Positions 43,430 to 52,148 of a stretch of 64,000 nt of DNA are shown here, piece after piece (the stretch's first letter is position 1; every line of letters begins with the position of its first letter). The stretch spans positions 1-64,000 of the forward strand of contig NZ_JAHXRI010000010.1 of the NCBI RefSeq assembly GCF_019923725.1, given 5' to 3'. The stretch is from Zwartia hollandica. GTDB taxonomy: Bacteria > Pseudomonadota > Gammaproteobacteria > Burkholderiales > Burkholderiaceae_B. The translations under genes were made by a program, and so were the position numbers. The notes beneath the pieces are model-generated. The model made no database searches, was not told the origin of the DNA, and was given only the letters and a program-made list of their open reading frames with translations.

Positions 43430-44353
43430 TTACGCATCAAGATAGTGTTGCACCATTGGCTTAGATAATGTTTGGCGCTCTCGTTCAATAATATGAGCCG
43501 TGACACTTCGCATTGCTCCCATGTCGAGATCTGAACTCGATGTGATTTGAACACCTCTTTGCGCTAGCTCAGTGAGCAATGCGCTATCTTGTTGCGCTGC
43601 AAGGGTACGTTGCTGTTGCGTTGCCCTTGCAGCCGCAGCGTCTACCGCATGTTGCTGCTTTGCCGACAGACTATCAAACCATTGTCGATTGCAAACGAGC
43701 AAGAGCACACCAAAAAAATGGCCGGTTAGGCTCACATAAGGGTGGTTCTCATAAATCTTGAAGTTGTTGTAATTGGTAAGCGGATTCTCTTGCGCCTGAA
43801 CTTCACCGGACTTCAGCACCCGCTTCAATTCACTGACATCCGTTGTGACCGCGGTGAACCCAAGTGCATTTAAGGATTCACGATAGATTGCACTGTCCAG
43901 TGTGCGAATCTTCAACCCCTGCATATCAGTAGGCGTACGCAAAGATCGGACCGAGTTAGAAATATGTCTAAACCCGTTATCCCAAAACCCCAATACCTTG
44001 AAGCTTGAGTTTTGTCCGAGCTGATCACTTAACCACTGCCCAGCCGAATGATCTAGCGCGGCCAAGGCAGCCTCACGATTTTTCACGGTGAATGGCAAAT
44101 CAAGCGCGGCTAAGTCACTTGCGTAAGCCGTCAAATAGCCTGATGCCGCATAACAGATTTGCCGAGTACCTAGATTGACGCTTTGGAATAGTTGCCCAGC
44201 CGTTTCACCCTGCGCTGTGACGTCAAGTGCTGTGGTGATGGGGCCAAAGAGCTCGCAGGCCTTAAGTGATTGCTCAAGGGAGGTCAACGAAGCACTTAGT
44301 ATCGACCCACTCCCCTGATAACCGCCTAGGCTAACTGCCGCAAGGTTCGACAT
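43430..44353 (-). CDS. Orphan TRAP-type binding protein without signal peptide
   Basis: A 307-residue DctP-family protein. The family core is complete: VLGFWDNGFRHISNSVRS, GLKIRTLDSAIYRES, VQAQENPLTNYNNFK, YVSLTGHFFG. The start, MSNLAAVSLGGYQGSGS, corresponds to the first strand of a mature receptor, so no signal peptide is encoded. It lies in the same frame as the Bug gene upstream, separated only by TGA TCG. No DctQ/DctM genes are nearby. It may stay cytoplasmic or depend on readthrough for export. Confidence 0.82.
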   Translation of the reverse strand: MSNLAAVSLGGYQGSGSILSASLTSLEQSLKACELFGPITTALDVTAQGETAGQLFQSVNLGTRQICYAASGYLTAYASDLAALDLPFTVKNREAALAALDHSAGQWLSDQLGQNSSFKVLGFWDNGFRHISNSVRSLRTPTDMQGLKIRTLDSAIYRESLNALGFTAVTTDVSELKRVLKSGEVQAQENPLTNYNNFKIYENHPYVSLTGHFFGVLLLVCNRQWFDSLSAKQQHAVDAAAARATQQQRTLAAQQDSALLTELAQRGVQITSSSDLDMGAMRSVTAHIIERERQTLSKPMVQHYLDA

Positions 44354-44356
44354 CGA

Positions 44357-45340
44357 TCAACCGCCCTTAATATTTGCATCCTTGATGATGGTTTGCCACT
44401 TAACGAAATCATGTTGCATGATTTTACTAAGTTGCTCAGGCGATTTAGGCCAAGGATCCAAGCCGGCATTCGACATTTTCTGTTGAATCGCAGGATCATT
44501 GACGACGCTCTGTGTCTGCTTACGAAGCTCGGCTAAGGCAGCAACGGAAATCCCTTTCGGTGCGAACAGAGCAATCCAAGAGGAGTAGTCATAATCCTTC
44601 ACACCTTGCTCAATCAGCGTAGGAATGTCTGGATATTGTGGATGACGTTCGGTGCCGCAATAGCCGATCAAACGAACGCGCTTGTCTGCCAAAAACGGTT
44701 TCGCCAAAGACAACGCCATGGGCATGACCTGAACTTCACCTGAAGCGACTGCAAGCGTCGCTTGGCTCGCACCACGATAAGGCACGTGCGTGAGCTTGAC
44801 CTTTGCATAGGCACTGAACATCTCAGCCGCCAAATGCTGCGGACTACCAATGCCACCCGAGGCGTAATGAATACGGTCCGGCTCTTTACGCGCGAGCTGC
44901 ACGAGATCCTGAATATTATTAATTGCAGAGCTGCTCGGCACCGCAAAAAAGGTCGGAATATTCGCAAGCCCGGCAATGGGCTCAAACTCTGTGAGCGTAT
45001 TGACCTTAACGTTTTGCGGTTGCAGATGGGGCAAGATCGTCAAGATGCTGTTGTTCAGCGCAGCTAACGTTTGACCATCTGGCTTGGCTCGCGCCATCCG
45101 ATCCAAGCCAACAATTCCGCCAGCGCCCAGAACGTTCTCAACAACGAAGTTAGTATCCATAGCTGTCGACAGTGCTGCGGTCACATAACGAACCGCAACA
45201 TCAGATGCGCTTCCCGCTTGAAGGGGAAGCACCACTGTCACCGGATTACCAAAGACATGCTTTTGAGCGATGGCCAAGGTAGGCCAAAGAGCCGCACCGA
45301 ATGTTGCTGCACCGAATTTTAGAAAAGCTCTTTTTAGCAT
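44357..45340 (-). CDS. Bug/TctC-family periplasmic receptor 5
   Basis: A 327-residue Bug receptor with a signal peptide ending LAIAQ, VTVVLPLQAGSASDVAVR, ENVLGAGGIVGLDRMA and VPYRGASQATLAV. It ends in the normal Bug way (IIKDANIKGG). The TGA stop is followed in frame by one codon and then the start of the TRAP-type receptor gene. Confidence 0.9.
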   Translation of the reverse strand: MLKRAFLKFGAATFGAALWPTLAIAQKHVFGNPVTVVLPLQAGSASDVAVRYVTAALSTAMDTNFVVENVLGAGGIVGLDRMARAKPDGQTLAALNNSILTILPHLQPQNVKVNTLTEFEPIAGLANIPTFFAVPSSSAINNIQDLVQLARKEPDRIHYASGGIGSPQHLAAEMFSAYAKVKLTHVPYRGASQATLAVASGEVQVMPMALSLAKPFLADKRVRLIGYCGTERHPQYPDIPTLIEQGVKDYDYSSWIALFAPKGISVAALAELRKQTQSVVNDPAIQQKMSNAGLDPWPKSPEQLSKIMQHDFVKWQTIIKDANIKGG

Positions 45341-45365
45341 GGTGCCTCCGGGCGCCTGAAACGGC

Positions 45366-45380
45366 TAGATAATAAATCTA
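45366..45380. promoter_or_regulatory. Small inverted repeat upstream of Bug receptor 5
   Basis: TAGAT-AATAA-ATCTA is a perfect 5-bp inverted repeat 25 bp upstream of the ATG. Its size and AT content suit a regulator half-site pair, but no matching regulator is next to it. Confidence 0.25.
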
Positions 45381-45479
45381 TTCTCGTGCATTGAATTTAC
45401 TCTGTTTTATAGCGAGCAACAACCACCCATCCTGCACCGCATCGCCATCACTGAGCCAAATCAGTTGAGACAACTCACC

Positions 45480-46460
45480 CTAATCGATCTGCAACTTCAA
45501 ATCCCCAATCAACCCGCCCCAGACTCGCGCTTCGCTTTCGGCGCGCTTCTGAATATCCGCAGGTGTGCCAGGAATCGGGAAGAGGAACTGGTCATTGAGT
45601 TTTTGCGCGATCGGCGGATCCGTTAGGAATTGATTAACCGCTGCAGAGATTTTTTTGGTCACCGCTGCGTCCATTTTTGCTGGGCCAATCAAGGCATACC
45701 AACCAGGAAGCGCTGGCATGTTCGGCGCCAGCTCTTTCAGTAGCGGCACCTCTGCCAACTGAGCGGAGCGACTTTCACCGGACTGCGCTAGGGCAATCAC
45801 CTTGCCCCCTTTGATTTGGCTCAGACCTGTCGCGGTCGTGACAGTCATCAAGTCAGCCTCACCGGCAACCACAGCCATCAAGGCAGGTCCTGAGCTCTTG
45901 TAGGGAATATGGCGGATCTTGATGTCGGATCGCAGGCCAATCATTTCACTATAGAGATGGGTGGAGTTCCCGACGCCGGCACTTGCAAACTTTACGACAT
46001 CAGGCTCAGCCTTCGCCTTCTTAATCAGATCACTCCACGATTTGATGCCACTATTCACGCTTGCTACAAGAACAAAGCCAGCATCGGCAACCGGAGAGAT
46101 GAACGTGAAATCCTTCAAGGGATCAAACGGCACGTTCTTGTATAGAAATTGGTTGAAACTCACCAAAGAAACGCTGGTAAGCATAAGCGTATAGCCATCG
46201 GGCTGTTCACGCTGCACAAGCTGCGAGGCGATGATGCCATTTGCGCCGGGTTTGTTATCGACGACAACAGATTGCTTCAAAGATTTCGACATATGCTCAG
46301 CAAGCATGCGCCCCACTAAGTCAGCACCCGAACCTGGCGCCTGCGGAATCACGAGCTTGATCGGACGCGACGGGTACTCCTGACTATTTGCGAGATTCAC
46401 AACAGTCGCGGACCACACACACAGAACAGACGCAAACAAACGACGGAATACATTTTGCAT
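45480..46460 (-). CDS. Bug/TctC-family periplasmic receptor 6
   Basis: A 326-residue Bug receptor with a signal peptide, YPSRPIKLVIPQAPGSGADLVGR, DNKPGANGIIASQLV and IPYKSSGPALMAVVAGEADL. It is divergent from the CocE-like hydrolase gene with a 95-bp gap, so the two may share regulation. A 139-base gap separates it from Bug receptor 5. Confidence 0.92.
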   Translation of the reverse strand: MQNVFRRLFASVLCVWSATVVNLANSQEYPSRPIKLVIPQAPGSGADLVGRMLAEHMSKSLKQSVVVDNKPGANGIIASQLVQREQPDGYTLMLTSVSLVSFNQFLYKNVPFDPLKDFTFISPVADAGFVLVASVNSGIKSWSDLIKKAKAEPDVVKFASAGVGNSTHLYSEMIGLRSDIKIRHIPYKSSGPALMAVVAGEADLMTVTTATGLSQIKGGKVIALAQSGESRSAQLAEVPLLKELAPNMPALPGWYALIGPAKMDAAVTKKISAAVNQFLTDPPIAQKLNDQFLFPIPGTPADIQKRAESEARVWGGLIGDLKLQID

Positions 46461-46555
46461 TTAAGTCATCCTAACAAGTAAGCAAAGTTTAGTTACTAGG
46501 GTAATTTCCATTTACTGCATATAGTATGGGTTATCTAAATATAAAGCGATCAATC

Positions 46556-48388
46556 ATGTCTGACAACGATGCACTCAGCCGCGCCTGGAACGTTACCCCT
46601 TCCGAATATCTCGCCAAGCGACCCTCCACCTACACAATTGGAACACCCGATTCAAGGTATCTCACGATGCCCGATGGTGTGCGACTGGCCATCGATGTTT
46701 ATCTTCCTGAGAGCCCAACGCTCAAACCCGGGACGCGCTTCCCGACGGTTGCCGTGCTGACACCTTATTACAGACGCTTTAAAGTCACTGGCCCCGGTGC
46801 TGAGCCCTCACCCAACATTGCAATCTATCGGGATTTCTTTATTCCTCGCGGTTATGCAGTGATCACGGTCGATGTGCGTGGCACCGGGGCTAGCTTTGGC
46901 ACACGTGATTGCTTTCGGTCTCCGCGAGAGCGCGAGGACTATCGCGAAATTGCAAATTGGATCGTCGCCCAGCCTTGGTCTAACGGCTCGATCGGCTCCA
47001 CCGGGATTTCCTACCTGGGTGCTGCCGCATGCTTTTTAGCCAGTACGGGTCATCCAGCAGTCAAGGCGATTGCACCATTATTTTCTGTGCATGACACGTA
47101 CGCTGATCATGTCTTTCCAGGTGGCATTAAATGCACAACCGTCACTGAAAATTACGATGATCTGGTCTCAGCCTTAGACCTCGATAGACGCGACCTCTTG
47201 CAGCCCTACCCTTACTTCAATGACAAGCGCTATGCAGGTCCTCAGCCGGTGGATGAGGATAAGGATGGTGCACTGTTGGCGCAAGCACTTGTACAGCATC
47301 AAGGCAGCTTTCGGATGCGTGACTTAGCACCTGAGTTTGCGTTTCGCGAAGAAGCTGCAACGCACGACCCCAACATGCATAGCGGCTCGTTCAGCCCGTA
47401 TTGGTATTTGGGCCAAGTGCCTGGGCAAGTCAACATACTGTCGGTGTCTGGCTGGTATGACGGCAGTGCGTTTGCAAATGGTTCTATCGCTCGCTTCTTG
47501 AGCAACCCCGGTGCAGATAACCGCTTACTGCTTGGTCCGTGGGATCACGGCGCGCGCACGAATGGCTCGCCATGGCGCGGTGGCGGCTCCAAGCCTGAGT
47601 TTCAGATCTTGGCTGAGGTCTTACGCTTTTTTGATGAGCACTTAGCAGGGATGAATACTGGGATCAAAAACGAATTGCCCGTGCACTTTCACACCCTGCA
47701 CGAAGAAAAATGGCAAGCCGCCGCGACCTGGCCACCGCACGCCAAGAGCACACGGCTATTTTTTGCAGACCAGGGCCAACTTTTGCCGCAAGCGCCAAGC
47801 GCGGCATCCACCGCGCCCTATCAAGTGAGTTTTTCCACAAACACCGGACAGCACAGTCGCTTTGAACGTCTTGGGGCCTTGCCCGTTGAAGACTACTACG
47901 ACGATTGGAACGCACACGAAAAACGCTTACTTTGTTTCTCGACCGAGCCCACAAACAATGCGCTTGAACTCTCTGGACATTTAACGGTTCAATTGCGTAT
48001 GTCTTGCTCAGAGCATGATGCAAGTGTGTTTGTCTATATTTCTGAAGTCGATCAAGCCGGTCACTCTTGGTATATCACTGAAGGTAGCTTGCGCCTACTG
48101 CACCGTGCCGAGGCCAAACCGCCTGCAAGTTACAACGCCAACTGGGTATACCGAAGCTTTCACCGCGAACAGGCAAAGCATATGCAGCCCGGTGTGTTTG
48201 CTGACGTGAGATTTTCTTTGCTACCGATTTCTTGGACCTTACAGCCGGGTAGCCGTCTGCGTGTGTCAATCGCTGGCACGGATGCAGAGCATTTTGCTCA
48301 AGTGCCACATGGTCGCCCGCCCTTGCTGAACTTCGCGCTAGGCGGAGAAAGCGGATGCTTTATTGATGTGCCGTATAGAAGCGAGTGA
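46556..48388 (+). CDS. CocE/NonD-family hydrolase (S15-like)
   Basis: A 610-residue serine hydrolase with an alpha/beta-hydrolase domain and a C-terminal jelly-roll domain, the CocE or glutaryl-7-ACA acylase plan. The nucleophile is in GISYLG, the histidine in LLGPWDHGART, and DVRGTGAS precedes the cap. The ATG at 46556 gives MSDNDALSRAW; the ATG at 46526 adds ten residues and neither has a good ribosome-binding site. No signal peptide, so cytoplasmic. An ester or amide substrate is likely; the divergent Bug receptor may import it. Confidence 0.88.
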   Translation: MSDNDALSRAWNVTPSEYLAKRPSTYTIGTPDSRYLTMPDGVRLAIDVYLPESPTLKPGTRFPTVAVLTPYYRRFKVTGPGAEPSPNIAIYRDFFIPRGYAVITVDVRGTGASFGTRDCFRSPREREDYREIANWIVAQPWSNGSIGSTGISYLGAAACFLASTGHPAVKAIAPLFSVHDTYADHVFPGGIKCTTVTENYDDLVSALDLDRRDLLQPYPYFNDKRYAGPQPVDEDKDGALLAQALVQHQGSFRMRDLAPEFAFREEAATHDPNMHSGSFSPYWYLGQVPGQVNILSVSGWYDGSAFANGSIARFLSNPGADNRLLLGPWDHGARTNGSPWRGGGSKPEFQILAEVLRFFDEHLAGMNTGIKNELPVHFHTLHEEKWQAAATWPPHAKSTRLFFADQGQLLPQAPSAASTAPYQVSFSTNTGQHSRFERLGALPVEDYYDDWNAHEKRLLCFSTEPTNNALELSGHLTVQLRMSCSEHDASVFVYISEVDQAGHSWYITEGSLRLLHRAEAKPPASYNANWVYRSFHREQAKHMQPGVFADVRFSLLPISWTLQPGSRLRVSIAGTDAEHFAQVPHGRPPLLNFALGGESGCFIDVPYRSE

Positions 48389-48446
48389 CAACCGAGATCT
48401 TTGACTAAGCGCACTCACGCGCGCCGCTGGTACGGTTGTCTTAACT

Positions 48447-49094
48447 TTATTTATTTTTTGCCAACAGTGCCAGCAAATCAGCCCGTACTGTTTCAATGTG
48501 TTTGACTAGCAAATCACAGGCTGGCTTAATTTTTTTCAATTTAGCCGCTTCAATTAAATTTGCATGCTCTTTTTCGGCGCGTTTCCGAGCGGCATTTGAA
48601 GAAAGCTGGACTCGTGTGTAACGATCACTTTTTTGAAGCAAGGCTGCGACCACGGCAGCGGTTTGCGGCAACTCGGCGCGACCATACAGCGTTGTATGCA
48701 ATTCCGTGTTGAGCTTTCCCCACTGGGTTAAGTCTGCATCTCTGATTGCGATACCAAACTTTTTCTGAATCTCATCTAAGGCGGCAAAATCCGATTCAGT
48801 CAATTTCTGTATGGAATCCTCAAAGAGCCGAGCCTCCAAAAGTTTACGCAAGTCAAACACATCATTAATCTCCGCACGCGACAGGCTTGTGACCACAGCA
48901 CCTTTGTGCGGAATCATTTGAATCAAACCCTCCGCCTCGAGCTGAATCAACGCCTCTCGCACCGGAATCCTACTGGCTCCAAAAGCTGTGGCGAGCGCGT
49001 CTTGGCGCAGCTGTGCGCCGGCCTCGTGAATGCCGCTCAGAATATCTTGCCTGAGCTTATCCGCGATGGCGTTGGCGACGGTTTTGTGTTTCAT
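48447..49094 (-). CDS. GntR-family regulator (FCD type)
   Basis: A 215-residue regulator with an N-terminal winged helix (LRQDALATAFGASRIPVREALIQLEAEGLIQMIPHKG) and a C-terminal all-helical FCD domain that binds organic acids. It diverges from the TRAP-DapA operon, whose promoter carries two TACAAT-like repeats. It probably represses that operon until the TRAP substrate or a metabolite is present. Confidence 0.93.
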   Translation of the reverse strand: MKHKTVANAIADKLRQDILSGIHEAGAQLRQDALATAFGASRIPVREALIQLEAEGLIQMIPHKGAVVTSLSRAEINDVFDLRKLLEARLFEDSIQKLTESDFAALDEIQKKFGIAIRDADLTQWGKLNTELHTTLYGRAELPQTAAVVAALLQKSDRYTRVQLSSNAARKRAEKEHANLIEAAKLKKIKPACDLLVKHIETVRADLLALLAKNK

Positions 49095-49139
49095 GATTCT
49101 AGAAGTATTAGATGTAACCCTGATTTTATGGGATATTTC

Positions 49140-49169
49140 TTGACTTGCATATTTTATACAATATACAAT
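49140..49169 (+). promoter_or_regulatory. Promoter of the TRAP-DapA operon with tandem ATACAAT
   Basis: TTGACT (49140-49145) is followed after 18 bp by TACAAT (49164-49169), or after 16 bp by TATACA. The heptamer ATACAAT is present twice in tandem (49156-49169) and covers the -10 region. On the other strand it reads ATTGTAT, which resembles half-sites of FCD-type GntR operators. Binding there would block the polymerase. Confidence 0.5.
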
Positions 49170-49208
49170 TTATAGCATTAAGTTTTACTTATGTACACAG
49201 GTCAAGTC

Positions 49209-49844
49209 ATGCAACACCTCACGACAGAACAAGCGCATGCAACACCGACCCCACCGATTGCTGTACGCGCCGTGCTGGCAACCTCAAAGACAATCCTCAC
49301 TGTCGAGAGATGGTTGATCACGGGGCTGATGTTCTTATTGACCTTCCTCATTCTGCTGAATGTTGTGACCCGCTACAGCGGGGCATCGCTTTATTGGGTC
49401 GATGAGTCCGCCGTCTATTCCGTCGTCTGGCTAACCTTTATTGGCGGCTCTGCCATGACGCGGTTACGTATGGATTTCGCAGTTGAAATGCTCACGGAAA
49501 AACTGCCAGCGTCCTATAAAAAAATTGCAAAAATTACTGCGGGTCTAGGTATCGCTATTTTTTCAATCGCGCTGGCATGGATGTGCCTGCTCTGGTTTGA
49601 TCCGATTGGCTTTGCCCAAGCAGGTTTCGAGCCAAAGGCCTTTGCGGCTAAGTCTTTTAACTTTCTCTATACAGAACGAACGCAAACACTGAATTGGCCA
49701 AGCTGGGCCGTCTACCTGATCATTCCAATATTTTCGATAACGATGGTGATCCATAGCGTAGCGAATCTGCTAGAGGACATGGGTTTCGTACAAGTATCGA
49801 AGTTCAAAGAGTTTGGTCTAAACAGTGCAGAGAGTGTTAACTAA
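49209..49844 (+). CDS. dctQ: TRAP transporter small permease (DctQ)
   Basis: A 211-residue DctQ protein with four membrane segments (LLTFLILLNVVTRYSG, AVYSVVWLTFIGGSAMTRL). The ATG at 49209 has AGG eight bases before it; the ATG at 49191 has none. Longer than the other DctQ in the window because of extra residues between helices 3 and 4 (GFEPKAFAAKSFNFLYTER). Confidence 0.9.
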   Translation: MQHLTTEQAHATPTPPIAVRAVLATSKTILTVERWLITGLMFLLTFLILLNVVTRYSGASLYWVDESAVYSVVWLTFIGGSAMTRLRMDFAVEMLTEKLPASYKKIAKITAGLGIAIFSIALAWMCLLWFDPIGFAQAGFEPKAFAAKSFNFLYTERTQTLNWPSWAVYLIIPIFSITMVIHSVANLLEDMGFVQVSKFKEFGLNSAESVN

Positions 49845-49846
49845 TC

Positions 49847-51112
49847 ATGATGACTCTCTCTGCCTTCTTAATCATGATGCTAGTCGGGATCCCAATTGGC
49901 ATTTGCTTATGCTTAGGGGCCTTGGCCTACATCATTGACTCCGGCAACCCTCTATTGTTTTCAAACTATCCACTACAGCTATTCGGCGGCGTGGATAGTT
50001 ATGGCTTGATCGCTATTCCTCTGTTTATTCTGATTGGCGAAATCATGAATGGCGGCGGCATTACCCAGCGGATCGTCAACCTCGCGATGGCTTGTGTCGG
50101 TGCGTTAAAGGGCGGACTTGCCTACGTCAACATTTTGGCCAACATGATGGTTTCCTCAATCTTGGGGTCGGCAACAGCGCAGGTTGCCATCATGTCGCAA
50201 ATCATGGTCCCAGAGATGGAAAAAAAGGGCTATGACAAAACCTTTGCCGCCGGACTCACCGCTTATGGCGGCATGCTCGGGCCCATCATCCCACCCTCAG
50301 TTATGTTTGTGGTGTACAGCACGCTCGCACAAGTTGCTGTCAGCGACATGCTCATCGCAGGAATTATCCCTGGGCTCATCCTAACGCTCATGTTCTTTTT
50401 CATCATCATGGTGATGGGGTTTTTCTATAACTATCCTCGCGGTGAAAAACAATCGCTTAAAGAGCGCTTCAGCATCTTCCTTGACGCGTCCCCCACTCTA
50501 TTAATTCCCATTGTGATTGTTGGCTCGATTCTTTCTGGCCTAGCGAACCCCACTGAATCGGCCGCAGTCGGCTCCATCGTAGCCGCCTTAGTAGGACGCT
50601 ATTGGACGCGTGAATTCGATCTTTCACAGTTACCAAAAATGATGTTGCGCGCTGGGATCTACTCAGCGATTGTTTTGTTTTTGGTGGCCGCCGCCGCAGT
50701 GTTCTCGTGGGTGTTGATCTACGGAAAAATCCCACTGATGATCGCAGAGAGCATTAAGAATGTAGCGACCAGTCCGATCGCATTTCTATTGATCGTTAGC
50801 GTGGCGCTATTACTGATCGGAACAGTCATTGATGGAATTCCCGGACTCATCATGGTTGTCCCAATCTTGTTACCGATCGCGACGGGCGTCTACGGGATCG
50901 ATCCGAGACACTTTGGTGTGGTGGTCGTCATCAACTTAGTTCTTGGACTACTGACTCCGCCTGTCGGCTTGTGCTTTTTCGTTGCGTCCGCGGTGACAGG
51001 TGCAAAGCCTGGCCCTATGTTTATTGTCACGATTCCATTTTTTATCGTTTCATGTTTATTGCTCGTTTTACTTTGTTTTTATCCAGAAATTTCAACCGCG
51101 TTATTGAAGTAA
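49847..51112 (+). CDS. dctM: TRAP transporter large permease (DctM)
   Basis: A 421-residue DctM protein with about 12 membrane segments. Signatures are YGLIAIPLFILIGEIMNGGG, SILGSATAQVAIMSQIMVPEM, GPIIPPSVMFVVYSTLAQ and LGLLTPPVGLCFFVASAV. It starts two bases after dctQ. Confidence 0.94.
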   Translation: MMTLSAFLIMMLVGIPIGICLCLGALAYIIDSGNPLLFSNYPLQLFGGVDSYGLIAIPLFILIGEIMNGGGITQRIVNLAMACVGALKGGLAYVNILANMMVSSILGSATAQVAIMSQIMVPEMEKKGYDKTFAAGLTAYGGMLGPIIPPSVMFVVYSTLAQVAVSDMLIAGIIPGLILTLMFFFIIMVMGFFYNYPRGEKQSLKERFSIFLDASPTLLIPIVIVGSILSGLANPTESAAVGSIVAALVGRYWTREFDLSQLPKMMLRAGIYSAIVLFLVAAAAVFSWVLIYGKIPLMIAESIKNVATSPIAFLLIVSVALLLIGTVIDGIPGLIMVVPILLPIATGVYGIDPRHFGVVVVINLVLGLLTPPVGLCFFVASAVTGAKPGPMFIVTIPFFIVSCLLLVLLCFYPEISTALLK

Positions 51113-51138
51113 TTCACATTGTGTACAGGAGATTGAAA

Positions 51139-52122
51139 ATGAATATCACACGTCGTCAAGTCATCATTGGTGGATCAGCCTTAATGATGGGTACACCTGG
51201 CATGCTGCTTGCTCAAACTAAGCAATTACGTCTTGGAATTTTGACACCGAACGGTCACCCTTGGAACGTCGCTGCTGAAAAAGTAGCCGCGAGCCTGAAA
51301 GAACAAACGAACGGGCGTCTGAACTTAACCGTCTTCGCCTCGGGTCAGCTTGGCAACGAAGGCGCCATGCTTCAGCAAATGCAGTCAGGTGCTCTGGATA
51401 TGGGCTGGATCATGGCGGCCGAACTCGGCTCACGTGTGCCGACTATTGCTGCAATTACCGCACCCTACATTGTTGACTCAACCGACAAAATCGCAAAACT
51501 CGTGCGGCATCCTGTTGCGATGAAACTGTTGGATGTACTGCCTGCTGAAACTGGAACGATCGGTCTCGCGTGGGGTATTACGGGTATGCGTGCTATTTTC
51601 GCAGCTAAAGATATCAATAAGATTGCAGACATCAAAGGCATGAAACTGCGCATCAATCCAACGCCTGCCTACCGAGATTTTTATCAATTATTGGGCGCAG
51701 CGCCAACACCCGTTGCAACACCACAAGTGTTTGATGCGATGTCTAACGGACAAGTAGACGGACTTGAAGCGGACTTAGAGTTTTCGTGGAACCAACGCTT
51801 TGACAAAGTTTCAAAATCGATTCTTCAGATGAATGCGATTTTCATGCCTGTTGTCGCGTTGGTATCCGGTCGCTTCTGGCAAGGCACTCCAGCTGGAGAT
51901 CGCGAGTTAATCACCAAAGCCGTACGTGCCGCCCTCGATGTCCAAGTCGACCAAATAGCTCTAAACGAACCCAAGCTTATTGAGCAATTTAAAGCGACCA
52001 AGATCCCCTTCCGCTATGCAAATGCTGCGGACGCGCAATCTGTGATTGCTGACTACGACAAGATTTGGCTTCCTAAAGCACCGATCTTGGCTGAGCTCAG
52101 AAAAGTCGGCAAAACACTGTAA
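51139..52122 (+). CDS. dctP: TRAP transporter substrate-binding protein (DctP)
   Basis: A 327-residue receptor. The N-terminus MNITRRQVIIGGSALMMG has a twin-arginine pair before the hydrophobic stretch, so export may be by Tat. The core has LGILTPNGHPWNVAAEKVA, LAWGITGMRAIFA, KGMKLRINPTPAY and MSNGQVDGLEADLEF. AGGAG lies seven bases before the ATG at 51139. The usual carboxylate-binding arginine is in LRINPT. Confidence 0.92.
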   Translation: MNITRRQVIIGGSALMMGTPGMLLAQTKQLRLGILTPNGHPWNVAAEKVAASLKEQTNGRLNLTVFASGQLGNEGAMLQQMQSGALDMGWIMAAELGSRVPTIAAITAPYIVDSTDKIAKLVRHPVAMKLLDVLPAETGTIGLAWGITGMRAIFAAKDINKIADIKGMKLRINPTPAYRDFYQLLGAAPTPVATPQVFDAMSNGQVDGLEADLEFSWNQRFDKVSKSILQMNAIFMPVVALVSGRFWQGTPAGDRELITKAVRAALDVQVDQIALNEPKLIEQFKATKIPFRYANAADAQSVIADYDKIWLPKAPILAELRKVGKTL

Positions 52123-52148
52123 TTCACTCCTTTTGAGAAGCTTCTGTC

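Noticed and set aside
43430-44353. A broken, formerly single Bug-TRAP fusion gene
   Set aside because: Not accepted as a pseudogene because both proteins are complete and the Bug part ends in the usual way; reported as an in-frame pair instead.
48387-48440. Inverted repeat GACAACCG...CGGTTGTC between CocE and GntR genes
   Set aside because: Only eight base pairs with a 38-base loop and weak T-tracts; too loose to call a terminator, although the position between convergent genes is suitable.
50971-51138. N-terminal extension of the second DctP protein into dctM
   Set aside because: The ATG at 51139 has a perfectly spaced AGGAG and a normal export signal; the longer reading is dctM sequence in another frame.
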